The translations under genes were made by a program, and so were the position numbers. Of a stretch of 64,000 nucleotides of DNA, positions 26,448 to 35,131 are shown one piece after another. This stretch comes from an uncultured bacterium (GTDB lineage Bacteria; Elusimicrobiota; Elusimicrobia; Elusimicrobiales; Elusimicrobiaceae). Where the stretch lies: contig CASEVY010000007.1 of the NCBI GenBank assembly GCA_949291515.1, forward strand, positions 1-64,000, written 5' to 3'. Under the pieces are notes generated by a model. It saw only the letters and a list, made by a program, of their open reading frames with translations. It had not been told where the DNA came from and made no database searches. Numbering within the stretch: position 1 is the first letter of the stretch; each line of letters begins with the position of its first letter.

Positions 26448-26991
26448 GCAAGGCCAATGCCGCGCCGCCCGCCATAAACAAACTTAATACCGCGGGCACC
26501 AGCGAAAGTACAAGCGTAAAGAAAGTCCTCACTTTCGAAAGGCCATAAGCCTTATTCATCATATACAGAATAAAACAAAGCTGTAAAACCGCAACTATTA
26601 TTACCGCGAAAACTTTAAGCGCGGCCAAAGCGGGCAATAGCGCCTGCATCAAAGCGAAGCTGACCAGAAGCGTCAAAGAAAACTGCGAAAGCCCGATAAG
26701 CGTAAACAAGCCCGCCGCACTGCCTTTGCCGGTGGAAAGCTCCAACAGCAAATGCGCGCTTGAAGCCACAAAAAAACCTATACAGATATCGGCGAACAAT
26801 ACTCCGAAAAACGCAAAAGTAAAGCCGAAATTACTCATTCCGCCCGCACCCAAAGCCAACATTATCATTATGCTTAAAGAGCCCGTAACATACCCCAAAA
26901 ACGCCATAAAAAGGGAGCGCGTTTTTATTATGTCGTCAACGGCTTTGGAAGGTTCCGTAATAAAATCGTAAACCGTATTGATAAAATTCAT
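26428..26991 (-). CDS. Yip1-like integral membrane protein of unknown function
   Basis: The 187-residue protein begins with an amphipathic segment (VYDFITEPSKAVDDII) followed by five hydrophobic helices, a layout resembling bacterial Yip1-domain proteins. No catalytic residues are evident. It lies 9 nt downstream of sppA on the same strand, so the two are probably co-transcribed and may work together at the membrane. The 3' end overlaps tilS on the other strand. Confidence 0.65.
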   Translation of the reverse strand: MNFINTVYDFITEPSKAVDDIIKTRSLFMAFLGYVTGSLSIMIMLALGAGGMSNFGFTFAFFGVLFADICIGFFVASSAHLLLELSTGKGSAAGLFTLIGLSQFSLTLLVSFALMQALLPALAALKVFAVIIVAVLQLCFILYMMNKAYGLSKVRTFFTLVLSLVPAVLSLFMAGGAALALLIYLLF

Positions 26992-27000
26992 AAAACCGCC

Positions 27001-28071
27001 TTAATACGTCCACAAGTACGAAACTTTCGGCGTGGTAAAATCTTCTATCTTGGAAGACAGCCCCAACTTGTTTTCCATAGACGCGCCGCTCATATAAATC
27101 AAATCCATAAAATTGTTAGGCCGCACCGACACCAGCTTAATATCTTTTATTCCCGTCAGTTCGGACAAAAGGGCCTGCGCCGTCTCTTCCCCGCCCAAAG
27201 CGTCTATCATACCTATCTCCTTTGCGCGCGCGCCGGTAAACACGCGCCCGTCGGCATATATCGGCAGCATCTGCTCGTCTACGTTAGGGCGGCCTTGTCT
27301 GACGGCCTGATAAAATTGCTGATAGGTTTCGTTTATCATTTCCTGCAGGAGTGCGGCTTCCTCTTCCGTCATCGGGCGATAAGCCGAACCGATGTCTTTG
27401 TGCTTGCCCGATTTGACGGGCGTTACTTTTATGCCCAACTTATCAAACAAACCCTCTATATTGTTCGCCTGCATAATTACGCCGATGGAACCAGTCATCG
27501 TGCCGGGCTGGGCGACTATTTTGTCGGCCGCCATCGCCACGTAAAATCCGCCGCTGGCCGCGACGTCCCTAAACAGGGCGACCACCGGCTTGCCCTTGGA
27601 TTTGAAAAACAAAATCGAATTATAAATATCCTGTACCGCGGCCACCGTTCCGCCAGGCGAATTTATATCAAGCAAAAGAGCCTTCACTTCCTTCTTCTCG
27701 GCAAGCTCCCTTATCCTTTTGGATATGGCCGAAGCGCTGTTTTGCTTGGAAAAAAATCCGTTATCGCCCCCCTCTTGTATAATACCCCTGATTTTTATTA
27801 CCGCGGCGCCTTCTTCCGCAGACAGCTTTTTAAAGAATGATTCCCCCTTCTCGGAAGCGGCTGCGCCTTCCCCCTTATCAGCTTTGGCCAAACGAACCGT
27901 TTTGCCAGGCGTAAGCGCCAAATACAGACCGCTGATCATAGATAAAGTAAAAACCGCGGTCAAAACGGTCAGCCAAATCTTCATCGCGCGGCCTTCTTTT
28001 TTAGTTCCAGCTTCTTTAGGCTGCTCTTCCGCCGGCAGAGCCTGAATCGGATTTTCTTTATTTTCTTCCAT
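27001..28071 (-). CDS. sppA: Signal peptide peptidase SppA (Ser-Lys membrane protease)
   Basis: The 356-residue protein has one N-terminal TM helix (about 31-53) and a single ClpP-fold S49 domain, like the short Bacillus form. The serine nucleophile is S173 (AASGGFY) and the general-base lysine is K225 (SGKHKD), a spacing of 52 that matches Bacillus SppA. INSPGGTV, PGTMTGSIGVI and ADGRVFTGARAKEIGMIDALGG are standard family blocks. It degrades cleaved signal peptides in the membrane. The start at 28071 opens MEENKENPIQ, and the next gene downstream is the Yip1-like protein. Confidence 0.94.
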   Translation of the reverse strand: MEENKENPIQALPAEEQPKEAGTKKEGRAMKIWLTVLTAVFTLSMISGLYLALTPGKTVRLAKADKGEGAAASEKGESFFKKLSAEEGAAVIKIRGIIQEGGDNGFFSKQNSASAISKRIRELAEKKEVKALLLDINSPGGTVAAVQDIYNSILFFKSKGKPVVALFRDVAASGGFYVAMAADKIVAQPGTMTGSIGVIMQANNIEGLFDKLGIKVTPVKSGKHKDIGSAYRPMTEEEAALLQEMINETYQQFYQAVRQGRPNVDEQMLPIYADGRVFTGARAKEIGMIDALGGEETAQALLSELTGIKDIKLVSVRPNNFMDLIYMSGASMENKLGLSSKIEDFTTPKVSYLWTY

Positions 28072-28170
28072 TAAAAATGCCCCCAGTCAAAGGTTGTTGA
28101 TATTATATTACCGTCAAATTTAATTATATCAATAAAATGATACAATTTACTTAAGCAAAAGGGAGGGCTT

Positions 28171-29055
28171 ATGTTTGAAGGAGTTTATACGGCGCTTATA
28201 ACGCCTTTTAAAAATTCGAAAATAGATTTTGACGCCCTTGGCGCAATTATAGAACGCCAAATCAAAGGCGGAGTACACGGCTTTGTACTTTTGGGCACTA
28301 CGGCGGAAACGCCGGCTTTGTCCTTTGAGGAAAAGAAGCAAATTCTGGATTTCGCCTGCCCGATAATAGCGGGCCGCGCCAAAACGATAATAGGGGCGGG
28401 TTCAAACAATACGCAAACCACTCTAAAAAACGTCGAACTTGCCTCCGCTTACAATCCCGACGCGCTTTTAATAGTAACCCCCTACTACAATAAGCCCAAC
28501 TTAAGCGGAATGATACAACATTTCTCTTTGGCCGCGCAGGCGGGCAAGCCGATAGTTTTATATCATATCCCCGGCAGAACGGGACAAAAATTAAGCCAAG
28601 ATTTTCTGGGCGCCCTGCTTGAAGCGGTGCCGCAGATAAAGGCGGTAAAGGAATCTGATTACGATATAACGCATATAGTGAAAACAGCCGTATCTTTTAC
28701 CCCGAAAAGAATAGAATACATCTGCGGCAACGACGACCTTTGGCCCGTCTTCTTGGGCTTGGGCGCGCGCAGCCTGATAACGGCGGCGGGCAACTCGATG
28801 GCGCCCGCGATGGTAAAAATTTACAATTTGTTTAGCGAGGGCAAAACTAAGGAGGCTATGGAAGTTTTCAGAGCGGCGTGGCCGATAATAAACGGCAGTT
28901 TTATAGAGGTTAATCCCACCTGCTCAAAATATCTGCTTTCCAAACTGGGGTTATGCTCGCAAGAGGTGCGCCTGCCTTTGGGCGAAATTTCGCCTAAGAC
29001 CAAAGCCGCGCTGGATTTGATGTTCGAAAATTATCCGAAGGAATTTTTTATATGA
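28171..29055 (+). CDS. dapA: 4-hydroxy-tetrahydrodipicolinate synthase
   Basis: The 294-residue aldolase condenses pyruvate with aspartate semialdehyde, the first committed step of DAP/lysine synthesis. The Schiff-base lysine is K160 (KAVKESD), Tyr131 lies in VLYHIPGRTG, and the GTTAETPALS loop replaces the common GTTGE form. The length equals the usual 290-300. A GGGAGGG ribosome site precedes the ATG. It is the first gene of an operon dapA-lysC-asd-dapB-Mur ligase, joined by 4-nt or zero-nt spacings. Confidence 0.95.
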   Translation: MFEGVYTALITPFKNSKIDFDALGAIIERQIKGGVHGFVLLGTTAETPALSFEEKKQILDFACPIIAGRAKTIIGAGSNNTQTTLKNVELASAYNPDALLIVTPYYNKPNLSGMIQHFSLAAQAGKPIVLYHIPGRTGQKLSQDFLGALLEAVPQIKAVKESDYDITHIVKTAVSFTPKRIEYICGNDDLWPVFLGLGARSLITAAGNSMAPAMVKIYNLFSEGKTKEAMEVFRAAWPIINGSFIEVNPTCSKYLLSKLGLCSQEVRLPLGEISPKTKAALDLMFENYPKEFFI

Positions 29056-29780
29056 AAAAGATTTCCGTATTGAAATTCGGCGGGAACACCCTCGCCAATA
29101 AAGAGAAAATACTTCTCGCCGTCAATTTGATAAAACAAAGGGTGGAGCAAGGCATTCTGCCCGTAGTTGTGGCTTCCGCCAACGGCAATATGACCGATAT
29201 TCTGCTCGATAATGCCTATTCTTTAAGCAAAAACCCGAACAAACGCGAACTTGATATGCTGATAACCACCGGGGAAAGAATAAGCGTAGCACTGCTGTCA
29301 ATCGCATTAAACGACATAAACTTGCCGGCAGTATCTTTGACGGGCTCGCAAATAGGGCTGACGACAACGCCAGAACACGCCGGCGCGGACATAAAATGCA
29401 TAACCAGCGACCGCCTTCAAAAGGAATTGGACAAAGGCCATATCCCAATAATAGCGGGATTCCAGGGTATAGGCGAAAACAAGGAAATTACCACTCTTAA
29501 AAGGGGCGGCAGCGACGTTTCGGCGGTGTTCATCGCCAGCCAGCTCGGCGCCGACCATGTCGAAATGATAAAAGACGTCGACGGCGTATACACCAAAGAC
29601 CCCAACAAAAACAAAGACGCCGAGAAACTTAACCTTATGGATTTTGACGTTATGTACAAACTCGCGCTTGAAGGCGCAAATGTTCTGCACCCCGACGCCA
29701 TAAAATTGGCTAAAGAGAAGAACGTGGAAATCAGAATAATATACTATAAAACGGGAGAAGTGGGGACGATTATAAGATGA
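29052..29780 (+). CDS. lysC: Aspartate kinase lacking ACT regulatory domains
   Basis: The 242-residue amino-acid kinase phosphorylates aspartate, feeding DAP and threonine/methionine pathways. KFGGN at the start, TTGERISVALLS, GFQGIGENKEITTLKRGGSD and MIKDVDGVYTKDP are clear aspartokinase motifs. The protein stops right after the catalytic fold, whereas aspartokinases normally carry two C-terminal ACT domains for feedback inhibition (around 400 residues or more). The stop is immediately followed by asd in the same operon (4-nt overlap), so the gene is compact and not frameshifted. The enzyme would be insensitive to lysine or threonine through ACT domains. Confidence 0.9.
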   Translation: MKKISVLKFGGNTLANKEKILLAVNLIKQRVEQGILPVVVASANGNMTDILLDNAYSLSKNPNKRELDMLITTGERISVALLSIALNDINLPAVSLTGSQIGLTTTPEHAGADIKCITSDRLQKELDKGHIPIIAGFQGIGENKEITTLKRGGSDVSAVFIASQLGADHVEMIKDVDGVYTKDPNKNKDAEKLNLMDFDVMYKLALEGANVLHPDAIKLAKEKNVEIRIIYYKTGEVGTIIR

Positions 29781-30652
29781 AAAGCATAGCTGTTTTGGGA
29801 GCGGCCGGCAAAGTCGGCCAGCTGATGTTGAAAGAGCTTTCGCGCATGGACGCGAAAGCGGAAGTACAAGCCTACGGCAGGGACGAAAAACCCTCGCACT
29901 GCGATATAGCCATTCTATGCACCGACGATCCGGTAAGTGAAGTCTTGGCAAAAGAACTTAAAGACAAAGCGGGCTTTATAATAGATATGTCGGCAAAGTT
30001 CAGGAACGATCCTGCAGTGCCGCTTGTCATACCGGAAATCAACGCCGATACCATCACCAAAGACACCCGCCTGATAGCCAGCCCCAACTGCACCACCACG
30101 GGCTTGGTAATGGCTTTAAACCCATTAAAAAAGAAATATACTCTTAAGGAAGTTTTCTTCTGCTCTTATCAGGCGATAAGCGGCGGCGGCAAAAAGCTGA
30201 TAGAGGATTTTAATACCGAAGGTTCTTTGTATCAGGCAAACTGCGTGCCTTTGATAGGCTCCATTCAGCCTAGCGGATTTACTTCCGAAGAACTTAAAGG
30301 CATAAACGAAACGCGCAAAATACTGCGTCTGCCCGATATCAAAGTCCGCCCGCACACCGTGCGCGTGCCGGTTATGGTCAGCCACAGTCTTGGCGTTACG
30401 CTTAGGGCAGAACAGGATTTCGATATGAACGGCATACAGGATTTGTTCGCCTCGCAAAGCGGAGTAATATGCGACGGCAAAATATACACCCCCAAAGAAG
30501 TCGCCGGCAAAGACGAAGTGTTCATCAGCAGAATAAGACGCGACTATGAGGACAAAAATATTCTGCACTTCTGGATAACCTTTGACAATCTTCTAAAAGG
30601 CGCCGCGCTTAACGGCAGACAGATAGCGCAGTATCTGTTGGAGAATTTTTAA
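29777..30652 (+). CDS. asd: Aspartate-semialdehyde dehydrogenase
   Basis: The 291-residue NADPH-dependent enzyme reduces aspartyl phosphate to the semialdehyde used by DapA. It has an N-terminal Rossmann glycine motif (LGAAGKVGQ), the catalytic cysteine C105 in SPNCTT, SYQAISGGGKKLI, and RVPVMVSHS near the histidine. It is shorter than E. coli Asd (about 370) and than typical Gram-positive forms (about 330-350), mainly through a compact N-terminal domain. The start overlaps lysC by ATGA, and dapB begins immediately after the stop. Confidence 0.93.
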   Translation: MKSIAVLGAAGKVGQLMLKELSRMDAKAEVQAYGRDEKPSHCDIAILCTDDPVSEVLAKELKDKAGFIIDMSAKFRNDPAVPLVIPEINADTITKDTRLIASPNCTTTGLVMALNPLKKKYTLKEVFFCSYQAISGGGKKLIEDFNTEGSLYQANCVPLIGSIQPSGFTSEELKGINETRKILRLPDIKVRPHTVRVPVMVSHSLGVTLRAEQDFDMNGIQDLFASQSGVICDGKIYTPKEVAGKDEVFISRIRRDYEDKNILHFWITFDNLLKGAALNGRQIAQYLLENF

Positions 30653-31321
30653 ATGACGGATATCATCATCAACGGCGCGCAAGGCAAAATGGGCAGCCTT
30701 ATAAAACAAATTATCGAGGAGCAATACCAAGGCAAAGCCCGTATAGCTCAGCTTAGGGATAAAGACACCGCACAGCCCGCGCCAAAAGCGGACGTGATTA
30801 TAGATTTTTCTCTGCCTTCGGGCGCTTTGGCGGCTTATCAAACGGCGAAGGAAATCAAGGCCGCGCTTCTATGCGGCACCACCAATTTGGACGAGGCTTT
30901 CCTCTCCCGCCTTAAAGCGGAAAAAGAAATACCTGTGTTTTACAGCGCGAACGTAAGCATAGGCGTGTTTTTATTCGGCAAGCTGCTGCAAGAGGCGTGC
31001 GCTATCTTTAAAGATTACGAACCTAAAATGCACGAAGCGCACCACGCTCAAAAAAAAGACGCGCCCAGCGGCACCGCAAAAGCATTGGCAAAACTGATAG
31101 ACTTCCCGCAGGAGAAAATTACCTTTGAGCGTGTCGGGACTGTCCCCGGCACCCATATATTGAATTTACAGTCGCATAACGGCGACGAAGTCATATCCTT
31201 AACGCACAAAGCTCTGGACAGACGGCTCTTCGCCGCGTCCGCCGTAAAGATAGCCTTATGGCTGGCGGGCAAAAAGCCGGGCTTTTACGATATGAAAGAT
31301 TTTACGGAGAACTTATTATGA
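30653..31321 (+). CDS. dapB: 4-hydroxy-tetrahydrodipicolinate reductase
   Basis: The 222-residue NAD(P)H enzyme catalyses the second DAP step. The N-terminal GAQGKMG Rossmann loop, DVIIDFSLPSG, LLCGTTNL, and the catalytic block EAHHAQKKDAPSGTA (with the HH and K characteristic of DapB) are all present, followed by a short C-terminus. It is slightly shorter than typical 240-270 residue DapB proteins. The start directly abuts the asd stop, and the 3' end overlaps the next ATG by 4 nt. Confidence 0.94.
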   Translation: MTDIIINGAQGKMGSLIKQIIEEQYQGKARIAQLRDKDTAQPAPKADVIIDFSLPSGALAAYQTAKEIKAALLCGTTNLDEAFLSRLKAEKEIPVFYSANVSIGVFLFGKLLQEACAIFKDYEPKMHEAHHAQKKDAPSGTAKALAKLIDFPQEKITFERVGTVPGTHILNLQSHNGDEVISLTHKALDRRLFAASAVKIALWLAGKKPGFYDMKDFTENLL

Positions 31322-32724
31322 AAATTCACTTTGTAGGAATCGGAGGAATCGGAATGAGCGCCCTTGCGCAACTGCACGCGATGGCGGGCGACGAAGTCAC
31401 CGGTTCCGATAGATTAATCAATAAAGGCTTTACCGATTTGCCAGTTTGGACGGAACTTAAAAAACTGGGCGTAAAATTATACCCTCAAGACGGCAGCGGC
31501 ATAGACGAAAACACCAATGCCGTCATATTGACTTCCGCCATAGAGCCCGACAATATAGAAATACAGGCGGCAAAAAAATATTCCATACCGATATTGCACC
31601 GTTCCGACCTTTTGGCCAAACACGTAAAAGAGTCTTATACAATAGCCATATCGGGCACCAGCGGCAAGAGCACCACCACCGCCATGCTGTTTGAAATCTT
31701 AAGAAAAGCCGGCAAAGAGCCCTCTTTAATTACGGGCGGCGTTCTGCTTTCCCTGCAGGCGGAGGGATACTTTGGCAATGTATATAAGGGAAAAAGCGAT
31801 ATTTTGGTAATAGAGGCCGACGAATCCGACGGCACTTTGGTAAACTACCACCCCAAAATAGGTGTAATGTTAAATCTGGCAAAAGACCATAAAGAGCTTA
31901 ATATCCTTAAAGGATACTTCCAAAAATTCAGCATAAACTGCGGGCAATTCATAATCAACGCGGAAGAAGATAATTTAAAGGAAATCGGCGGCAAGTGCAA
32001 AACTTTCGGCCTTAAAACGGGCGACTTGACGGCCGAGAATTTAAAGCTGGACGGATTCGGCTCCGATTTTACCGTACGCGGCCAAAAATTCCGCATAAAT
32101 CTGCCCGGCGAACATTACGTAAAAGACGCCTTGGGCGCCATATCGGCGGCTTTGGAAATGGGCGTATCTTTGCAGCAATGCGCCAAGGCTTTGGAAGAAT
32201 TTAAAGGCGTTTACAGACGTTTTAACACCATAGGCAAAGCAAACGGCATAGAAGTCATTGACGACTTCGCACACAATCCGCATAAGCTGGCGGCCACTTT
32301 AAAAGCGGCCCATCTTAGAGGAAAACGCGTTTTGGCCTTCTTCCAGCCGCACGCTTTCACTTCGGTACAGCTGCTGCTTAAAGAGTTCATAGAAGAATTT
32401 ACCAAACAGATAAAAAAGGAAGACACCCTCTGGCTCAGCGAGATATATTACGCAGGCGGGACTATTCCCGAACATATCTCCAGCAAACTGATATACGAAG
32501 GCTTAAAACATAACGGCGTACCGGTAAAATTTCTGCCCTGCAGGAATGAAACCGCAGCCGATATCGCGGCCAGCGCAAAACCTGGCGATGTTGTGCTGGT
32601 AATGGGCGCGCGCGACCCGACATTGACGGACTTCGCCAAACAGATATTCAAGGCGATAGAGGAGAAAGACTACTCCAAAAAGCCGTGCAGGCAATGCCTG
32701 ATGAACGTGGGCAAAAAGTTCTAA
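31318..32724 (+). CDS. Divergent Mur ligase (MurC/Mpl-like)
   Basis: The 468-residue protein has the three Mur-ligase domains. The N-terminal FVGIGGIGMSALA is typical of MurC/Mpl. The ATP P-loop is GTSGKST, unusual because nearly all Mur ligases have GT(N/H)GKTT. IEADESDGTL, DDFAHNPHKL and QPHAFTSVQ are MurC/Mpl-like but altered. The C-terminus has MGARDPTLTDFAKQI and a cysteine pair (PCRQC). It probably joins an amino acid or peptide to a UDP-muramyl-type substrate, but MurC, Mpl or another ligase activity cannot be chosen. It ends the DAP operon, with its ATG overlapping dapB by 4 nt, and is followed by a terminator. Confidence 0.8.
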   Translation: MKIHFVGIGGIGMSALAQLHAMAGDEVTGSDRLINKGFTDLPVWTELKKLGVKLYPQDGSGIDENTNAVILTSAIEPDNIEIQAAKKYSIPILHRSDLLAKHVKESYTIAISGTSGKSTTTAMLFEILRKAGKEPSLITGGVLLSLQAEGYFGNVYKGKSDILVIEADESDGTLVNYHPKIGVMLNLAKDHKELNILKGYFQKFSINCGQFIINAEEDNLKEIGGKCKTFGLKTGDLTAENLKLDGFGSDFTVRGQKFRINLPGEHYVKDALGAISAALEMGVSLQQCAKALEEFKGVYRRFNTIGKANGIEVIDDFAHNPHKLAATLKAAHLRGKRVLAFFQPHAFTSVQLLLKEFIEEFTKQIKKEDTLWLSEIYYAGGTIPEHISSKLIYEGLKHNGVPVKFLPCRNETAADIAASAKPGDVVLVMGARDPTLTDFAKQIFKAIEEKDYSKKPCRQCLMNVGKKF

Positions 32725-32725
32725 C

Positions 32726-32756
32726 AAAAGCCGGCTTTTTACGAAGCCGGCTTTTA
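32726..32756 (+). terminator. Terminator of the DAP operon
   Basis: AAAAGCCGGC and GCCGGCTTTT form a 10-bp stem around TTTTTACGAA, directly after the Mur ligase stop. Confidence 0.85.
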
Positions 32757-32809
32757 AGTGTGACGTTCAGCCCTGCCGCGCGTAGTATTATTGAGGGCGG
32801 TTAATTGTT

Positions 32810-33313
32810 ATGGATTTTGACGCTGTTTACAAAGAAATGTTCAAACCCGTTTACGCTTATATATTGCTGCGCGCGCAAGACGAAAATTTGGCGCAGGATT
32901 TGGCGTCAAAAACCTGGCAGAAAGTATTTGACAAACAGGCTTGCTACAATCCCGACAAAGGCGGTTTAAGACAATGGCTTTTTACCATTGCCAGAAATGA
33001 GGTCAACAGCCATTTCCGTCTGTATTACGTGAGGAAAGTCCTTTCGCTTTCCGCTTTTGAAGACGATTTTAAAAGCACGGAAGAAAATCCTGAAACCGCC
33101 GCGGAACAAAAAGAGTTGGAAGAAAAACTCAAGCAAGCTATGGGCAAACTTAAAAGCAACTACCGCGATATTTTGGCTTTAAAGTTTTACTCCGGCTTGT
33201 CAAACGGGGAAATCGCCCAAATGCTGAAGATAAGCGAAAGCAATGCGGGTACCATAATTAACAGAGCGGTAAACAAATTAAGGATTTTATTGGAGGCGGA
33301 AAATGTCGCCTGA
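32810..33313 (+). CDS. ECF-type RNA polymerase sigma factor
   Basis: The 167-residue protein has sigma region 2 at the N-terminus (YKEMFKPVYAYILLRAQDENLAQDLASKTWQKVF, then GGLRQWLFTIARNEVNSHFR) and region 4 near the C-terminus (NYRDILALKFYSGLSNGEIAQMLKISESNAGTIINRAVNKLRILL). It belongs to the extracytoplasmic-function type. The stop overlaps the next gene by 11 nt, which encodes a likely anti-sigma factor, and the third gene is a thiol-redox fusion. Its regulon probably includes its own operon. Confidence 0.93.
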   Translation: MDFDAVYKEMFKPVYAYILLRAQDENLAQDLASKTWQKVFDKQACYNPDKGGLRQWLFTIARNEVNSHFRLYYVRKVLSLSAFEDDFKSTEENPETAAEQKELEEKLKQAMGKLKSNYRDILALKFYSGLSNGEIAQMLKISESNAGTIINRAVNKLRILLEAENVA

Positions 33314-33800
33314 AGAAAAAATAGAGCAATTGTATAAAAACGCCGATTTCGACAAAAACGGCTTTGCGCAGAATAAAATTTACTCCAATATAAACAAGCG
33401 CAAAAACGGCGCGCGCGCATTATGGCTCCTGGCCGGAGCGGCGGCCGCTATGGCGGCGCTTGTGTTTTGGCCGCACGCGGACGAGCTTCAAAACCCGCAA
33501 GCGCAGAAGGAAAACCAAAAGACACCTTCGGCAAACGCCGAGATAACACAAGAAGAATGTATAGACCTTTCCACCAGATATTGGTTTGAGCAGGCCGCCG
33601 AACAAGGCAAACTGATAATGGCAAATTGCCCCAAGGAAGTGCTGAACGATTATAACAATAACTTGATTTACAGTTTAAACCAAAAATTGGAACAATCCAA
33701 CCAAAAACTGACGCAAGCGGAAAAGAAGAAACTTGACGACTGCGGCGAAAAATTTAAAATGAAAGTACATCCCATAATGTCTTACGATGTACGATGTTAG
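33303..33800 (+). CDS. Putative transmembrane anti-sigma factor
   Basis: The 165-residue protein has a short cytoplasmic N-terminus (about 38 residues), one TM helix (about 39-55, ALWLLAGAAAAMAALVFW) and a periplasmic domain with cysteines at ECIDLS, NCPKEV, DDCGEK and the C-terminal VRC. The topology and the 11-nt overlap with the ECF sigma gene support an anti-sigma role. The N-terminal segment is too short for a canonical zinc-binding anti-sigma domain and lacks its HxxxCxxC motif. Periplasmic cysteines next to a thioredoxin-DsbD gene suggest thiol or redox sensing, which is an inference. Confidence 0.6.
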   Translation: MSPEEKIEQLYKNADFDKNGFAQNKIYSNINKRKNGARALWLLAGAAAAMAALVFWPHADELQNPQAQKENQKTPSANAEITQEECIDLSTRYWFEQAAEQGKLIMANCPKEVLNDYNNNLIYSLNQKLEQSNQKLTQAEKKKLDDCGEKFKMKVHPIMSYDVRC

Positions 33801-33812
33801 GAGAAAACAATA

Positions 33813-35060
33813 ATGCTAAAAAGAATATTGCTGCTTACCATATTCGCTTTAAGCGCTTTACGCCTTTCGGCTTTCGCCGAACAAAGCCAACCGCTTGAAG
33901 CCGCCTTGTTTACCGCGCCTTGGTGCGGACATTGCCAAAGGCTAAAGAAAGAGTATTTAGACGAGTTTAAGAAACAATATAAAGATACGGTAAAACTCGT
34001 CGAATACGACATAAGCCAAGCGGGCGTAAACATAATTTTCAGCGATACCGTTGCGGAATACGGCATCGACGTCAATTCCGCAGGCGTGCCTTGTTTAGTG
34101 GTAGGCAAAAGCATTTTGATGGGATACCCATCAGACATTAAAACGGGTGCGGACGAGGCCATAAAAAAAGCAATCGCAAACAATGAGCGAACTTACTTCG
34201 GCACAAAATCTTATATAGAACAATGCAAAGCCGATGAGCTTAACTCCGAATCGCAAAACGCCGCCTCCTGCGAAAACGACGAAATCGCACCCGGCGTCAG
34301 CAAGGAAGAAACCTTAAATATGTTTGAACAAATTACCTTCTGGGCCATAATCGCGGCGGGCTTGATAGACGGCATAAATCCCTGCGCTTTTGCGGTAATA
34401 GTATTTTTTGTTTCGTTCCTCGCGGTATATAAATACGATAGGAAAGAAGTCATTTTGGTCGGCGCGGCCTATTGCTTGGCGGTATTCCTAGCTTACATAG
34501 CGATAGGGTTGGGTTTGTTTAATTTCCTCTATGCGATGAGTTCTTTTTACTACGTAATGATGATATTTAAATGGCTGACGATAGCGCTCTGCGCGCTGTT
34601 TTTGCTGCTCAGCTTGTACGATTTCATCATTTACCAAAAGACCAAAGACCACAATAAAATACTTCTGCAGCTGCCAAAAAGCTATAAAGAGTATATCCAC
34701 AAAGTTATGCGTTTCTTCTTAAGGGATAAACAAAAAAGCACGACAAGGCTGGTTTTGGCGGCTTTGGCCGTAGGGTTTGTGGTATCTTTGGTGGAAGCGG
34801 TATGTACGGGGCAAGTCTATTTGCCGACTATCGCGCTTATACTTAAAGAGGCCGACGCGCATTTCGTTAGAGCGATGTTATATCTTATAATTTACAATTT
34901 GATGTTCATCGTGCCGCTGATAGTAATATTGGCTTTAAGCGTAATGGGCTATGAGTCGAAAGGATTTAACGATTTCCTAAAGAAACATCTTGGCCTTACA
35001 AAGCTGGCTTTATGTTTGCTGTTCTTGGGCCTGCTGATACTGCTGATAACGAATATGTAA
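33813..35060 (+). CDS. Thioredoxin-DsbD (CcdA-like) fusion, periplasmic thiol relay
   Basis: The 415-residue protein joins a signal peptide and thioredoxin/glutaredoxin-like domain with a CxxC active site (C38/C41 in APWCGHCQ) and a cis-Pro (GVPCLVVG) to a six- to eight-TM DsbD/CcdA-type domain from about residue 172. The membrane cysteines are C191 (GINPCAFAV) and C331 (VEAVCTGQ), at the positions used for thiol relay. The domain order is opposite to that of DsbD, where the C-terminal domain is the thioredoxin. It would move reducing equivalents from cytoplasmic thioredoxin to the periplasm. It lies 12 nt after the putative anti-sigma gene, and a terminator follows. Confidence 0.85.
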   Translation: MLKRILLLTIFALSALRLSAFAEQSQPLEAALFTAPWCGHCQRLKKEYLDEFKKQYKDTVKLVEYDISQAGVNIIFSDTVAEYGIDVNSAGVPCLVVGKSILMGYPSDIKTGADEAIKKAIANNERTYFGTKSYIEQCKADELNSESQNAASCENDEIAPGVSKEETLNMFEQITFWAIIAAGLIDGINPCAFAVIVFFVSFLAVYKYDRKEVILVGAAYCLAVFLAYIAIGLGLFNFLYAMSSFYYVMMIFKWLTIALCALFLLLSLYDFIIYQKTKDHNKILLQLPKSYKEYIHKVMRFFLRDKQKSTTRLVLAALAVGFVVSLVEAVCTGQVYLPTIALILKEADAHFVRAMLYLIIYNLMFIVPLIVILALSVMGYESKGFNDFLKKHLGLTKLALCLLFLGLLILLITNM

Positions 35061-35077
35061 TCTTAATTCTGATGATT

Positions 35078-35106
35078 ACCCCCGACTTGCGTCGGGGGTT
35101 TTTTAT
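35078..35106 (+). terminator. Terminator after the thioredoxin-DsbD gene
   Basis: ACCCCCGAC and GTCGGGGGT form a 9-bp stem with a TTGC loop followed by TTTTTT. It lies between convergent genes. Confidence 0.9.
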
Positions 35107-35131
35107 GTTTAACGAGAATGGCGGAAAAGTT

